From assembly GCA_008933995.1 (NCBI GenBank), contig WARS01000044.1:3058866-3122865 (forward strand): 64,000 nt of DNA, given 5' to 3'. The translations under genes were made by a program, and so were the position numbers. Position 1 is the first letter of the stretch. Each line of letters opens with the position of its first letter. This document shows, in pieces, positions 1 through 13,381 of this stretch. The DNA comes from Datnioides undecimradiatus (lineage: Eukaryota > Chordata > Actinopteri > Lobotiformes > Datnioididae). The notes under the pieces were generated by a model. The model did not search any database. It was not told the DNA's origin and saw only the letters and a list, made by a program, of their open reading frames with translations.

Positions 1-827
1 AGAATTCCTCTCTGCTCAGAGGGAAGTGGTTGGCATCCTCTCTCCCTCTGGGTATTTTGTGTTTAAGCAATATTACATGTTTCTATGTGTGACTGCACAG
101 AAGTTCTGCTATGTTTGCCTCCAGTCACATGTTGCTGCGACCGAGATAGGAGACCTCAAGCTGCTTGGGAATGTCTTCCCAATGTGTTTACAGCCACTGC
201 TCATCCTCCTCCAATTCCCTGATTTATGCACCAACATGAAAGGCAGTGTACCTGTTGTCAAGTGCAGTAAGTCATAACAGTTATTGTACAGTATCTGTCC
301 TACATTCCAGGATCGCAGGTACAAACGTAAATCAAGGGATGCCTGTGCTTTAAACAAGCGTACAGGATTGTAAATCTGTGCACGTATTGTTGTGTGTCAG
401 CTTTTGCGCCGCTGTGCTCTGCCACAGTATATCATCTGATAAAGCAGAAAGCGACTTCTTATTCACTTTCCAATGCCTGATACTGACGTCAGTTGGATAT
501 CCCCGCTCAGCATAAATCAGTGTTTGCGCAGAATAAGAGGGAAGTGAGAAACCTGTTGTGTATAAGTCGGGTGTGTTTGTGTGCTCAAAACCAGACTGGT
601 TTTGATGTACGGTTATATATCAAGTCATGTATCCTTATGGAAAAAAAACAGAAGGCCTATCTATTAATAATGTCTTAGAGTGTGATTTTAAAGTTCAAGG
701 TCACAATCATAATATTAGATGTAGAGTTTTAATATAAAGACGCAATAAGACTAGCGCACAGTGTGTCTAATCTTAAATGCTGAGTGCATTTCATGTGTGT
801 TAAGTCATGTTTATGTGTTTCAAATTT

Positions 828-834
<7 letters not shown>

Positions 835-870
<36 letters not shown>
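835..870. repeat. (TG)n microsatellite
   Basis: This is a perfect TG run of about 18 units with interrupted TG flanks. Confidence 0.95.
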
Positions 871-872
<2 letters not shown>

Positions 873-2404
873 TGAGTATCTATTATGTGTTGGGCCTGGT
901 ATCTAACTCTGGCATCATATTCTTCCTGTCGATCCACCCTAACCCTAACCCTCGTGCCGTGGCTGGTTGTTAATGATTTCGAAATCATTCGCTTTCAAAG
1001 GAATGGGAAGGAGAGAGAGAAAGAGCGCACCCTTGCATCTACATATTGCGCAAAAAAGGTTTACCAGACAAAGCTGTTTTGTGATCTGTGAGGGAGGCCT
1101 TGGCTCTGGCCTGTTCAGGAGCCCACTGACATGTAGCTCTGTGTGTGCGTATGCATGTGTGTGTCTGTGTGTGTTTGCGTTTGTGTGTCTGCCTTGTTTT
1201 TCTGTCCTGTGCCTCTCATCAGCCAGCGGCCTGGTATTTGCATGTCATTATGTGTGTCTGTGTGTTGGCCAATCCTGCCAGGTGAGCAGCGAGTGTGTTT
1301 GCAGTTGATCAACCACTTCCTTGTATAACATCCTCCTATCAGTCAAAACTTGCAACCCATGAGCCTGACTGTGTGCTCTGCTACGGTCCAATGCAATATC
1401 AAACTATTTTTATGAACTTTAACTCCATAAACATTTTCTGAACCTTGGCCACTGATTATTAACTATCGACTTGAATGTTATGTGAGCTATTCTACTGCTG
1501 ATAAAGGGGAAAAAACAACAATACAAGAGCAAGATTAGGATTCATTCTTCATAGTTCAGTTGTGCTGAAAAGAATGACTGAGGCTCCGCTCTGCCACCTG
1601 CTCTGTCGTTTGTGTTTAACTCAGAAAGGTGCATTTAAAGTAGTTTAGATTGCAGCCACCTGGTGCTTGTTGCTCATTCAGTAATAGATCCTTATGTGAG
1701 TCAGGAGCAGAAGATGTGAAGCAGAAAGACAAACAGACAGGCTGAACACATGGTGACTCTTCTTTGTTTTTCATCTTGCATTCACAGTACAGCCAGGACT
1801 GGCACAAGGAAGAGAAGCAATTAATACAGTAGGACAAGAGACATATATTCTTCAAACTTCAAACAAAAGCCTATAGGGTAGGTGCTATTCAAATAGAAGC
1901 CTCATTCTTTTTGGTGAATATTACAATCTGGGTGATAATGTCGTCTCTCTGCAAACAGAAGGCGGAGGCTGCTACAGTCTTCATGTGTCAGGTGAGTTAT
2001 GATTCACGAGGAAGTGTGGAGCAGTTAAATGTGCACACAGGGTAATGAGGAGAGCAGAAAAAAAAGTATTTGTCTGCCCTCTTGCACAACACAGACAGCA
2101 TTCTCCTTCCACATTTTGAAAAATCAGAACAGAGTGTTTCCCTTGAACACAAGTATTTCCCTTGAACCCCTTCCCCAACCCCCTCTCACTCTCCCCAGGC
2201 TGAAAAATAAAGTGAAACCAAAGACAGAATGTGACATGAGAAGCTGTCAGGCTGAGCTCGGGTCAACCACGGGGGGTCAAATCTATGTCTGGAACCACAG
2301 AGTCACTGAGTGATGTGTTAAGTGTCTCTCAGGGACACTTTAGCACATGACAGCATGGTAAAAAGAGAGGAGGGAGAGTGTGTATCTGTGTGTGTGTTTG
2401 TGTT

Positions 2405-2420
2405 GGGGGGGGGGGGGGGG
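2405..2420 (+). repeat. Poly-G tract
   Basis: Sixteen consecutive G follow a TG-rich stretch. Such a tract may form a quadruplex and is prone to length error. Confidence 0.95.
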
Positions 2421-2763
2421 TGCATTGTATGTGCATATGTGTGCATTTACCATTTCTGCAAGGTTGAGAAGAGTCCACCAGGTAAGCTCGTCCCCTGAGT
2501 AAATCTCATCCCCTTGTAGACTTTGCTGACCTCTCCATGGTCCCTCGCTGAGTATCACACATGTCAAAACACAGGCAGGAAGCCAGCCACAGTGGCCTAA
2601 CCTGCCTTTTGAAACTACACACAAACCCGGGATACGATAGGAGCATCACGAAAAATGACAAACAGAGAAGAAGGCACACTGAGACTCTCCACACGAGGAC
2701 ATGTCACACGAGGCAAAAAATGTGTGAAAGTGTAAACAAATGCTTTCACCTACACACACGCAT

Positions 2764-2764
2764 G

Positions 2765-2793
<29 letters not shown>
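2764..2793. repeat. (CA)n microsatellite
   Basis: This is a perfect CA run of about 15 units. A second run follows 110 bp later. Confidence 0.95.
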
Positions 2794-2795
<2 letters not shown>

Positions 2796-2901
2796 TCTGA
2801 GGCAGCCTGGGAACAGCTAGTCCACTAATGAGGTCTATCCCATGAGGATTTAGTACATCACAGAGGAATGTGGGCTCTCCACTCTCATGACTGACCTGCC
2901 C

Positions 2902-2903
<2 letters not shown>

Positions 2904-2932
<29 letters not shown>
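2904..2932. repeat. (CA)n microsatellite
   Basis: This is a perfect CA run of about 14 units. Confidence 0.95.
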
Positions 2933-2934
<2 letters not shown>

Positions 2935-3764
2935 TGGAGCTACTTCACTGTCCGAGTGCTGCCCTCTTACACATGAATGAGAATTGACAGAGGCCATCCA
3001 AGAATAGGACACTTGTAATTTGGTAGGTACTGCATTAGAAACAAACATAACAGGCACACTGGGGAATTTGACACTAATTTGAGACCAGAGCGAGTACAGG
3101 CAGGAAGAAGGGGGGAACGGGCTGAGAAAACAGAATGAGGACGAAGAATAAATAAACAAGAGCACAGAGAGGTCAGAGAGAGAAAGAAGTGCAGAGAAAG
3201 AGACTCTGAGTTATGAGGATATGAATCTCAGAGTTTTATTTGCACTTAACATTTGTTCTCAGCCATTGGCTCATGGTTTAGATGTGAGAGCCAACTTTGG
3301 TGAGTTTACTAGAACAGATCTGGTGTCTGGAGCAGACAGACCCCGTCGCTGGTGGCCTGTTGACGGTGCCTGCTGCTAGCTGATAGACGGACAGCATGGG
3401 TGTCCGGCTTTGTCACGACTCTCTCAGAGAACACACGAATGACTTCTCCACTGTGGAGTGAAAGTAGAAGTTTGAAAGGAATTACTTTATAAGTGCCTTT
3501 CTAAATGTTTTTCAAGAGTGCACCAGTGCAGCCAATCTAAACCATTTGGAGTATCAATACATCATTTGAAAGTACACACTCTTCTGTATTCAACTATGAA
3601 TATAAACAATGCTAAATCTTGGTGTATAGATTAATTGATTTAAAAACATTCGCAACCAGATTTGACCTTTTTTGGCATAGTTTGAAAATTAAATTCCCAG
3701 CGCTTCTGTTATTGTCTTGTGAAGTGTGTATAAAAGTATGTGTGAACCACTGGCAGATCAAGAC

Positions 3765-4200
3765 AAAAAGCCTAAAGTCATGCTAGCAGCTATGTGAGGC
3801 TGTATTTAGGCACAGCAGTGCTTGGGGCAAAATACTTACATTAATATACTTGTTATACATGTTGACTCTGACTATACTAGCATGCTCATCATTTAGCTTA
3901 GCATGTTACCATGCTAATATTTGCTATTTAGACCTAAAAAGCTGAGTGCTAATGTCATTAATTTTGAACATATTTAGTCAAATTTTGACATGATGGTGGG
4001 ACTAAATAACATGGAGGCCTCACTAAAGTTTATGAATCCTCTGTGCCAAATGTGATGGCAATCCATGCAGAAGACATTCATAACATTAATCCTTCTTCTT
4101 CAGGGTGGCGCTAGACAAAATGTTAGGGGATCACCAAAATCATTAGGATCCAACATGTAGGAAATCTCTCAAATATACGTTGAGATATTTCAGTAAATGA
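3765..4200 (+). repeat. Percomorph interspersed repeat, forward copy
   Basis: The copy runs from CATGCTAGCAGCTATGTGAG through GCATGTTACCATGCTAATAT and GGTGGCGCTAGACAAAATG to the phrases GGGGATCACCAAAAT and TTGAGATATTTCAGT. I recognise this order from a repeat common in percomorph genomes; it encodes nothing. Two reverse-orientation copies lie at 20560-20665 and 61395-61720. The edges are approximate and the family name is not known to me. Confidence 0.65.
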
Positions 4201-5039
4201 TTGATAGCTTTGACCTGCTCATGGTGCTGGATGACAAATTAGTGTTGGAACAACAGTCCAATATTGCTCCCCAGAGCCATGTCACTAGTGTGGTTAAAAC
4301 ATGGATATATACTATATCTAAGCCCTCTCTGTTCAGTACAGTGGTCTGGTTACTCTTAATTATGACAGGTTTTATTAAATCTATACAGCACGGCCTGTGT
4401 GCTGACGACTACCCTTAAAATGACAGTATGCAACCACAGTGCACCCATCCCTAGAAATAAACACTGGGTAGCTGCTAATCGTCCCTCTGTCAGCCATGCG
4501 TAACACCATGTCACAGCCGCTGCGCACGCTGAATGCCTCACAGTCCTTTGTTTTGGAAAATGTGGCAGGGGTTGCCATGGAGCTTGTGTTTGATCTATTG
4601 TAATTAAGCAAGCCCATTGATTGCACAATGCTTCCCCCTGGCTCCTCTCCATCAGCGGGCAGCCGCGACTGGACGTCTCATCAAACACCATGTAAACCAC
4701 CGTTTATGCAGTCATCTCCCACAATGATTTGTCCTTACATGGCCTAACAGCGATGAAAGAAGTACAGGAAGGGAAGGGAAGGCAGAGCAATAAGGATCAT
4801 GTGAGGATTTATCAAAGCTGAGGTCTTGCTCTTGAGCTTAAGAAAATTGATAAGTGTTAACTGGTTACTTTTGATTTCTCTGTGTGTGTCTGTGTGTGTG
4901 TGTGTGTGTGTGTATACACTTGTGGAGACAAAGATAAAATGCTTTATGAAGAAATGAAATACTTTTAATCGTTTTAGTGATTAATTTGCTGCAACGTAAC
5001 CTACAACCTTTAACCAAACTTTAGCTTAGTACAATAAAT
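4201..5039. other. Intergenic, no gene seen
   Basis: This is ordinary AT-rich sequence with one TG microsatellite (4881-4913). Nothing coding is supported. Confidence 0.6.
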
Positions 5040-5462
5040 AAAGTGAAATATATTTAGTGAAATATGTTTGCTCTCCTGACCAGAGTTCACTGTAGAATAT
5101 CACTACCACTCTCATATATGCATGCTAAATACAGCCACCAGCTGATTAGCTCAGCTTAACATAAACATTTAAAGCAGGTGGAAACAGGCAAACCTGGCTC
5201 TGTAATGCAGTAAAAAAAAACAGCCTACATGCACCATTAATCTGTGGTCCAAAATATAAGCCCTGCAGATTAGTAAAGTGAGGCATAATGTGTTAATTAC
5301 TGAGCTTTAGCAATACTATTTGGACGGAGCCGGGTTAGCTGTTTCCCCTTCTTTTCCAGTCTTTATGTTAAGATAACGGTATCATAACAGTAGGTTTGGA
5401 TATATGAGCTGCATTGAGCTTTAGCTCATGGTAAGGTATTTCCCAAAATGTCAAGTCATTCA
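5040..5462. repeat. MITE-like percomorph repeat, copy 1
   Basis: It carries the landmarks CAGCTGATTAGCTCAGCTTA, GGTGGAAACAGGCAAACCTG, TAATTACTGAGCTTTAGCA, GGTTAGCTGTTTCCCCTTC and the end TATTTCCCAAAATGTCAAG. These match, in order, the element at 14328-14606. The left end is diverged. It is non-coding and looks self-complementary overall, as expected for a short TIR element. Confidence 0.6.
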
Positions 5463-5869
5463 GTTGCATAATGTTTCTCGATAACTGAACGGTATATTTT
5501 TATTTATCTCATAGGCACAGCATATTATCATGGCTCTAATTCCGCTGAAATCCACTGACACTTCCATTCTGAGGAAGTTCTACATGTTGACCACATCCCT
5601 CTGTAAATTTGTCCTTTGTCCCTTGCTTTTCCAGTCACTGTGTCCTGATGCGTGTCATGCAGCCTGTTTTAAAGTCAATTAAAGCTCTGCTTCTCAACCC
5701 CAGGGGTGACAATCTGGGGCTCGCATGTCCCGTCAGGGCTGACCTTCACATGAGGGACTGAGCCAACACTCCCATATGGCCAAGCCCTGGGGTGGGAAAC
5801 TGCCTACACTAGCCGAGGGCAGCACTGTGCGTGAAGGGTGGAGGGATGAATATGAGGGTGAGCTTGTAA

Positions 5870-5884
5870 TCTCCAGGGGGCACA
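5870..5884 (+). promoter_or_regulatory. CTCF-like motif, forward
   Basis: CTCCAGGGGGCAC closely fits the forward CTCF core (CCACCAGGGGGCGC). Only the motif is seen; occupancy is unknown. Confidence 0.3.
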
Positions 5885-7784
5885 TAGATATGGCAAATCT
5901 CCTTCCTTTACTTTTTCAAAGATACAGTGAGGGAAAAAAGGTTAAAATAAAAGCTCAAAAAGTGTTTGAGAGATGTTTTTTTTTTTTACTCTGTTTTTGC
6001 AATACTAGCGAAAGTGTGGGGATTTCCACTTAGGCGAATTTCTATTACTTTTGATGCTGGTTCTTTGAACTTGCCTGCAGAGTGGTGCAATAACCCCACA
6101 GCTAAATTTATATCATAACTGTTATTAAATCCATTATATGGAATCTAGACTAGTCAGACATAGTACGCCCCATGATTTGAGTCTGGACTTTCCCAGAGCT
6201 GCTGTGAAAGCAACTTCACTTTTTTTCATTTCATTCTTCGTAATCCAACGTGGATCAGGAGGGGAATATCCCCTGAAGCTACAACTAAGATCGGCTCCAT
6301 GAATCTGAAGACTGGGCATTAACTATGGAAGAGCGGACCACCCATCATTAAGCTACTGGATATGAGGAGGTCCAGCCAATGAAGCTAATCTAGACCAGAT
6401 TTTCACAAATGCATATTTCAGGATGAATAACAAAGAGCTAAAAGCAGTTTATCCACCAGATGAGATTCCTGTGATGTAAGATACAAACAGAGTTAAGATT
6501 CATAAGTCGTAATACATTTTCACAAGCTTTGAGGGGTCAGTAAGGAGGGGCCTTTAAATGAAACAGGTCTCCTCGTGTTACAGTTCAGCAAAGCATGTGA
6601 ATAGGTGTGTGAGATGGCAGTAAACCAACATGTTTCTAATTTGAGGGTCTGTTAAATTGAACCGAATGGAAAAACAATCCTGTAATGCAGCAAATTGCCT
6701 CAGCTAGCTTTTCCATGGGTTTACTGCAGTTTGTGTGTGTCCATCCACAAGCATGTGTGTGTCTCTGTGTGAAATTTTGAAGCGCTGGTGGCTGCACAGT
6801 TGTGCAACAGCAGCCCATTTGCCCAAAGCAAATAGCAACATTCTAAGAAAGAGGAAAGGGGGGTTGTGCTGTAGCGAAGCTTTTTCGCATGTCTTTTTCT
6901 TTGTATTTTTCACCAATGTCATTCGCGTTTAATCTGGAGGGCTTGCACAATTTTCTGTTACATTTGATGTTGGGCAACACATTGATAAAGGTCACAAACG
7001 GTTGTAGCACTCCTTTTAAAAACACCTCACCGAAATAGACAGGGCCACGGATATGAATCCTGCGCAGAACCTTTTCAATAGTGTTTAATCATAGTCTATA
7101 ATGACAGGGTACCAGTGGTTCTTCGGATATGTGAAAAGGTCATCTGTTTTGCACAAATGCCTTGCTAAATAGGTGTTGGCTCAACTTGTAAGAGCGTGTA
7201 AGTCTGCTTGCATTCCTGCATAACCATAACCTCCAGAAGCCACGAGCTTCCAGGTGAAAGCCTCAAGCTTTTGGTCTGCTCACACATCTGAAAGGTAAAA
7301 ATGTAAACTATGGAACAAAATGACACCTGACACAAATTAACAGTGTGTACAAAACAGATAGAGATTAATTAAAACAACAAAAATAAAATATTTAACTAAA
7401 CCAGGACAACAAAACTCATTTGGTTATTGCTCAGACAAAGAAAAACAGTTGCATCTACAAAAAAAAGCAATAAACCTGCATGACATATCTCTGATTTAGA
7501 TTTATTCTAACCCTAGTAAAACCTGACTCAACCACAGCAAACAGGAAAGCGGAACACCTGTGTCGAAAGACAAATATGAAGGGTGATGAAACAGATGTTT
7601 TAGTAACAAGGTAACCCTGTCAGCACAGAAGTCAACAATGAACTATGCACGAGCGTACATGTGTTTGTGTGTGTTTGTGTGCACTCATGAAGGGGTAATA
7701 TCCTCCAAGCCTTCCTGGTAAATGTGTGTTTACAGACAGGGGCCACAGTCAGAGGGATTTTACCAGAAGAACCATGGGTTAAGA

Positions 7785-7799
7785 TGTGTGTGTGTTTGT

Positions 7800-7830
<31 letters not shown>

Positions 7831-7862
7831 CGTGTGTGTATGCGTATGCGTATGAGTGTGTG
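7785..7862. repeat. Compound TG-rich microsatellite
   Basis: Interrupted TG units end in TGCGTATGCGTATGAG variants. Confidence 0.9.
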
Positions 7863-8649
7863 GGAGGGCTGGGGAACACCAACCAGATTCTGATTTCAGA
7901 TGTCTTTTTAAATTTCCACTCCCGTTGTGGAAACTTAGTGAGGGCAAGCTGACTTCAGATCTGTGTCAAGCGGTGACATTTCCCCCTCCCTGAGCCACTG
8001 TAACGGTTATTACCTTTGCCAATGGGAATCCTGTGTTTACTGACCACACAAACACCAGGCAGTGCCTGGTACCAAGATTGCTTACAGTCACTAAGCATAC
8101 ATATGTCAGCCTGTTAGTCAGTGCACTTCCCCATGCGGTGACATACGGATGTCTGCTCCTCCTATAATCAGGATGTAAGTCGGTCATCTGTTCAGCAGTT
8201 CTTCTCGGCCCAGTCTAATGCTGCTGGAAATTCGTGCTGTTAAATCATCACATGTCCATAATTACCATACTGTGGTAGCAAATAAGGATGGCTTTAAGAG
8301 AGAATAAACACAGAAATGAGTAATGGTGGTTTTGAAATATAATTATATAATCTTGCTTTGGAACTAACTTACATTCATGTTTGCTCTGTCTGTGTTGCAC
8401 GACATAGAACCTAAATGTTTGTCATGAGGAAAAACTCTCTGTTAAGTCTTTTATCTACACAGTTTTAATAAATATAAAGTAATGAATTAATTCCTTCTCA
8501 TTCCCACACATCACTGATCCTCTACATTAATATAAGTGTTGTGTACAGATACTAGATCCCTGCTCTACAGCATGAATCTGTCATTGTTTTGGATGTTTGC
8601 ATGTTATTATGTGTGTTTACAACTGTTTACAGTGTGTCTCCTTTCCTTT

Positions 8650-9480
8650 ACCTTCCATAAATTCCCTTTGCTTTCACGGTATGCTAATTGTTTTGAAAGC
8701 AGCTTATCGCAAGTCAGGGTCACACGCTGCATTTTCAATTATTCAACATATGATGCAAAATATGTCTCATATGTAACCTGTTCCAGTACTGAAACCCAAG
8801 GTCACATTTTAATTGGCTGCAACATAGCTCTGATACTCTCATATTCCCAGTAATGATGGGTTTCCAAGCCAAGCAAATTCCTAACCACCCGTTTGTCACT
8901 TGAGTCATCTCGCCCTGTGCAATCCTTTGTCTGCCAGCCCTATACAAGGCATAGCCCACAGACAGTGGAGCTTTTGAAATGCAGCAAATTTGAAATGTAA
9001 AAATGTTCTTTTTTTTTTTGTTTGATTAATGCCCCAGACCACACACTGTGAGGGGGAGCGGTGGAATTTTTCTCCTTAATAAGCATGTTTCAGGTCAAAA
9101 CAGGCTGTTTTCCTTTCATTCATATTCATGTTGCAGTGTCTGTGAAAACAGGCATGTCTGAATCATCATAGCACATCACAAGGCAACTGTGTATGAATAG
9201 TTACTTCAAAGTGAATGTCATTTACCTCCAAACATCAAAATCACTGAAAATTATATTCATTATCTGACTGTAAGGAGTCTTTGGTTTTTTCAAGGCTTCA
9301 TTACACTGCCGCGTGAAATTATTCCTTTGGCTTTTAGTTACGGTTCAAACAAATCTGTAGCTTGAAACTTCTGTGAGTAACACAAAAAAACAGATGCTCA
9401 TTTCCACATGGCTAAAGGAGCACTTTCCCATGAATAAAACAAGGTTTTAGCCATAATAAATGCATCCCTTTCAACAACAA
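8650..9480. promoter_or_regulatory. Candidate conserved non-coding region upstream of trib1
   Basis: This complex, repeat-free sequence has an octamer-like GTATGCTAATTG (8680-8691), nuclear-receptor-like AAGGTCACATTTTAATTGG (8798-8816) and TCAGGTCAAAACAGG (9090-9104), and several ATTCAT/ATTATTC motifs. It looks like regulatory sequence by composition only. Confidence 0.28.
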
Positions 9481-12189
9481 AAGCATCAACTATGCACCAG
9501 ATTGATTTTTTCCTTCTCTTGATGGCTCAAACATGCCTGCCATGTCTCTTGGACAATAAATAGGCAGTCTGTGGAGAGATATATTAACACTGGAAAGTAT
9601 GCTCATCACTTGAATCACACGTTCCACCTTCACTTTCAGATATCTTATCAGGACAAATGCTTCACTACAAACATTTTTTTCGGAAAACTCGGGCCTATAT
9701 TAGGTATGGAATGCTGGCGTTTATACAACAGAGGAGATGGACAGAGGCAGTAATTTTAAAGAGCGTTAAACAACAGATGATCTCAGCTCACCAACAGCTA
9801 CTAGACTTACTGCTGCAGGAGTCTCGACACCGGCATCTAAAAGCTTTCCTTTACAGTAATATGTGTCTGTCTCTTCTTGATCATAATCCTGGCTGTAACT
9901 GTCTCCACAGTTTGCTACTGGGCAGAAGTACGATTAAATATACTGAGTCTATGTGGCTCTTCATCTTCTTTCGATAATCACTTAAAACCTCTTTGTACAC
10001 TTTTGGATGGTCACTGAAGTCGTGTTATCTAAGGAAGTGGAAGGATAGTTTAATTTTATCTTTTATCACTTGCACTATGGAGTCCAGTGACTTACCAGAC
10101 ACTAAGCCACCAACACTCCACTATGAACTTTTTTCACACACCGTCACTACTGAAACAGATGGATTTTGGTTTAAAACAGGTAGAACTCACCTATTTCAGT
10201 GATCTGCTCCTCTATTTACATGTCTAAACTTTTTCTAAAAATACACTTTGGCCTCAAACTTATTAAAAAAAAGTCCAATTTCCATGAAGAGCTTAATACA
10301 TCACCCACTGAATCATTATCTATATAAAGTGACTGTCAGGGAAGTGGAGGAACAAATCACTAGACTCTGACTAAAACCATTAAAAAAAACATACACAATA
10401 TATTTCTCAAGAAATATTACAAAAAACTTGCAAGGACAGTGCTTACTGTCAGAAATCCTGCTGTAAGAACAGATACAGTATCGCTAAATATTTAATACAG
10501 CAAGTGTTCTGTGTTGTTACACATGGAAACAGCCAGTACAGGATTAAAGTGTGCATTATTTAAGATTCTTGATCTTTTCCCTGATAATACTCCTCCAGAT
10601 TAACACATTTTTAGTTGTTGTGCCATGACTTTACATTGTATTATACCACCATTCATGTCTCAATTAAATGTTTTAATCAGACCAACAACTGTGGCTCTTC
10701 ATCCACTAAAACCAATCAGATTAAACATAACTTGTGTCTTTGCGCACTTTACACACAGGTTACTTTACCTTGGATGAGTTCAGCTATTACTTCACTCTTG
10801 CCTGTATTTTCTCCTTAATAATGTAAGACTATACTATGCCCCCCACTCTGAAGGGAGATGCGTGCGTTTGATCTATGGCTGCTTGGAACATGTTCAGTCT
10901 ACTCGAGGTTAGATTGTTTCATTACACCCCATCAATCATTCAGTGATGTAAACATCCCCTGAGCAAACGTTTTGCCAAATGCCCTTTACAAAGCCAGCAC
11001 TAACGGAAGGAAGAGCGGCAGAAGCAAAAAGAGAATAAATGCACGAGGAAGAGAGGAGACAGATGACAGCTGGAGAGAGAGACAGATGGAGTGAAGAGGA
11101 GAGAGACACTGAGTCACAATGAAATATCCTGAATGAGAAGTATATGGAGATTTGCAGAGTATCCTGTTCTCCCAGTGAGGAAGAATTTGTTTGGGCTGGA
11201 CAGGATACAGTGAGGGGGTACATCTGGACAGATTAATCCCTAATACAGCATACAATATCTCTCTTCCTGTGCTGTGTGTGACAGCAGGTCCTTTCCTCCA
11301 CACAAGGTCGTCTCTACAACTACTACAACTTCACTATGAGTTAGTGTATTGAGTTCATCAGTGCTGGAATTTAAAGTACAGTTCCAGTTCAGGTATATTA
11401 AGCACATATCACACTTTGGTCATCCTTCATTTAGTCCCAAAACAAATTGCTGAAACGCTGCTAAAACGAAGTCTGACAGACAGACGATCATAGTGACAAA
11501 CAGTAAAACTACTACCCAATCTGTCTGCACCAAACATCCATCACAGTCTGTACAGCTTACTGCACAACCTCAGGTATTCTGTCTTACCAGAAGGAAATAA
11601 TTGGACAGGCATATGATTTAACAGGGTAAGCCCATTTTTAATATATTTTTTAAAATAATGAGCCCAGCAACTACAGCGCTGGGGTGTCTAACAGGCTTTA
11701 TTATTTATGTAAAATTAACAGCATGAGAGTAAATGAATAAAGTCAAAAGTTGCATTTTACATCAAAAGTCAGAGCTGCACTGTGACATATGCCGAACTGA
11801 TATGTGACAAACTGACAGCTGCCAAACACTGAAAATCATCATTACACAGAATCTGTTATTTATATGGCAGCAGAGCTCATGTAGCTTGCACCTTACTTAG
11901 AGCAGAGTGAGATGTTTTACCTGACACCAGATTGTTTTCTCACCTCCTTCATGAAAACATTTTCAACTTTGTCTAACTCCAACACTTGTTCCTTTTCCAT
12001 ATGCCAGACAGCTCAACTTGAAAAATGGGCTCACTGAATTAGAAAATGAGTAGGTGAGTAGTAAAACTCATCTTCCCTTACAGGCCTGTAAGAAAAACAC
12101 CTGGAGGTCCATTGGCTGACACTCTGTGGGGACCAGCCCATTGATACCTGCTCAACATCTGCACACGTCAAAGAAAAACTCACACACTA
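9481..12189. other. Intergenic, no gene seen
   Basis: This is mixed AT-rich sequence with a purine-rich stretch at 11005-11110. A 106-codon open frame at 9657-9977 shows no recognisable domain and is treated as chance. Confidence 0.55.
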
Positions 12190-12490
12190 GAGCTGCAATG
12201 ATTAGTAAATCAATTAATAAGTTGATCCAAAAAAAAAAATTCAAAAGTAATTTAAAATTAAATTGCCAGCTATTTGATGATGGATGCCTTGTTTAAGTCA
12301 TTTTGTGATTAAAAACATCAAATATTTGCTGGTTGTAGACTGTTAGCACTCTTGAAACATTTTTTTTGTCATTTATGATGGTACTCAAATTCTTTTGTGA
12401 ACTGTTTGCTGGACAAATTAAGCAATTTGACAGTTTAACTTTTGACGTATTTTGATTTCAGATCAAAATAATTGCTAGTTGGAGCCTTAG
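12190..12490. repeat. TIR element of the GCTGCAA-ATTAGT type
   Basis: It starts AGAGCTGCAATGATTAGTAA and ends CAAAATAATTGCTAGTTGGAG, so the ends are imperfect inverted copies. I recognise this as a common non-autonomous repeat of percomorph genomes. The interior is AT-rich and non-coding. Confidence 0.55.
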
Positions 12491-12963
12491 CAGAAACCAG
12501 TGTGAGGGCTCTCATACACCACCCTTCCACTAAAGGCATTAGACCTAGTGAATCACCTGATATATGGCTTTGATTTCAGGACTATTGGCTTGTTTACAAC
12601 TTTATTTCACATGCTGTAAACAGCATTGTACCCAGATAATCAAACCTTTGCCACACTGAATGTTACTGTAGCCATGTTGTTGTGTTTAAAGATCTCAAGG
12701 ATTTATTTGAGTGAGTGTGATATTATCATGTCCCAAAGAAATGAAATACTGTGATACTGTGATGAGACACAAGTTGGAATAATCTGAATTAACCCTTTAA
12801 AAAGTCTGAGTAACTGTAATCCTTTGTTTGAAGGTAAAGTATAATTTACAGTGTTTTAAAAGCTAGCAAGGCATAATGCTCCTGGAGGGAGTCAGAAAAT
12901 AAATTTAGTGGAAGGTTGAGTTCACTTGCACAGGACTGGACGTGTCAAAATGCTTGTAAATCT

Positions 12964-12997
12964 AAAAAAAAAGAAAAGAAAAGAAAAGAAAAAGAAA
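12964..12997. repeat. (AAAAG)n microsatellite
   Basis: This is a run of AAAAG pentamers after an A-run. Confidence 0.9.
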
Positions 12998-13331
12998 TGG
13001 GGGTGTTACGTGAGTGAAGCCTGTGGAGGTAAGATGAACGATCATGGTGGTCTCGTTTAACTATTGAGCTCATTCTTTTATCATGAGGTTTGAGCAGCTG
13101 AGAAAGTGTTACATTTCTTTGGTTGTATTCATATAAAGTCATTGCTTGAAAATCATGGGGAGGATGTCGATTCTCTGTCGGCGTTTCTCTCCTGCTCCTC
13201 AATCCGGCTGTTTCCAGTTACCTTTCAACCGGTGCAAAATATTTACTCCTGAAAATGAAGAGGATAACTTTCCATCTCCGACACTGTTCCAGGAGACATC
13301 TGGCTTTTGTTAGAGAAGCTTCAGTGTGTCT

Positions 13332-13333
<2 letters not shown>

Positions 13334-13380
<47 letters not shown>
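13334..13380. repeat. (TG)n microsatellite
   Basis: This is a perfect TG run of about 23 units. Confidence 0.95.

Positions 13381-13381
<1 letters not shown>

Larger units (their letters stand above)
1..3764. other. Intergenic, microsatellite-rich
   Basis: No gene is seen. The stretch holds TG and CA tracts (835-870, 2764-2793, 2904-2932), an impure TG region at 1140-1190, a run of 16 G (2405-2420), a short telomere-like CCCTAA run (937-952) and an 18-bp palindrome (972-989). Open frames here are mostly translations of the repeats. Confidence 0.7.
5463..8649. other. Intergenic, no gene seen
   Basis: The stretch holds a CTCF-like motif (5870-5884), a T-run near 5977-5986 and a TG-rich microsatellite (7785-7862). 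The longest open frames are shadows of the microsatellite or lack any family signature. Confidence 0.6.

Noticed and set aside
7600..7947. Open frames rich in His-Thr or Cys-Val repeats
   Set aside because: These are translations of CA/TG microsatellites. The same applies at 13255-13677, 42793-43157 and 2746-3165.
9657..9977. 106-codon open frame as a gene
   Set aside because: There is no recognisable domain, no splice or promoter context, and the composition fits AT-rich chance sequence.
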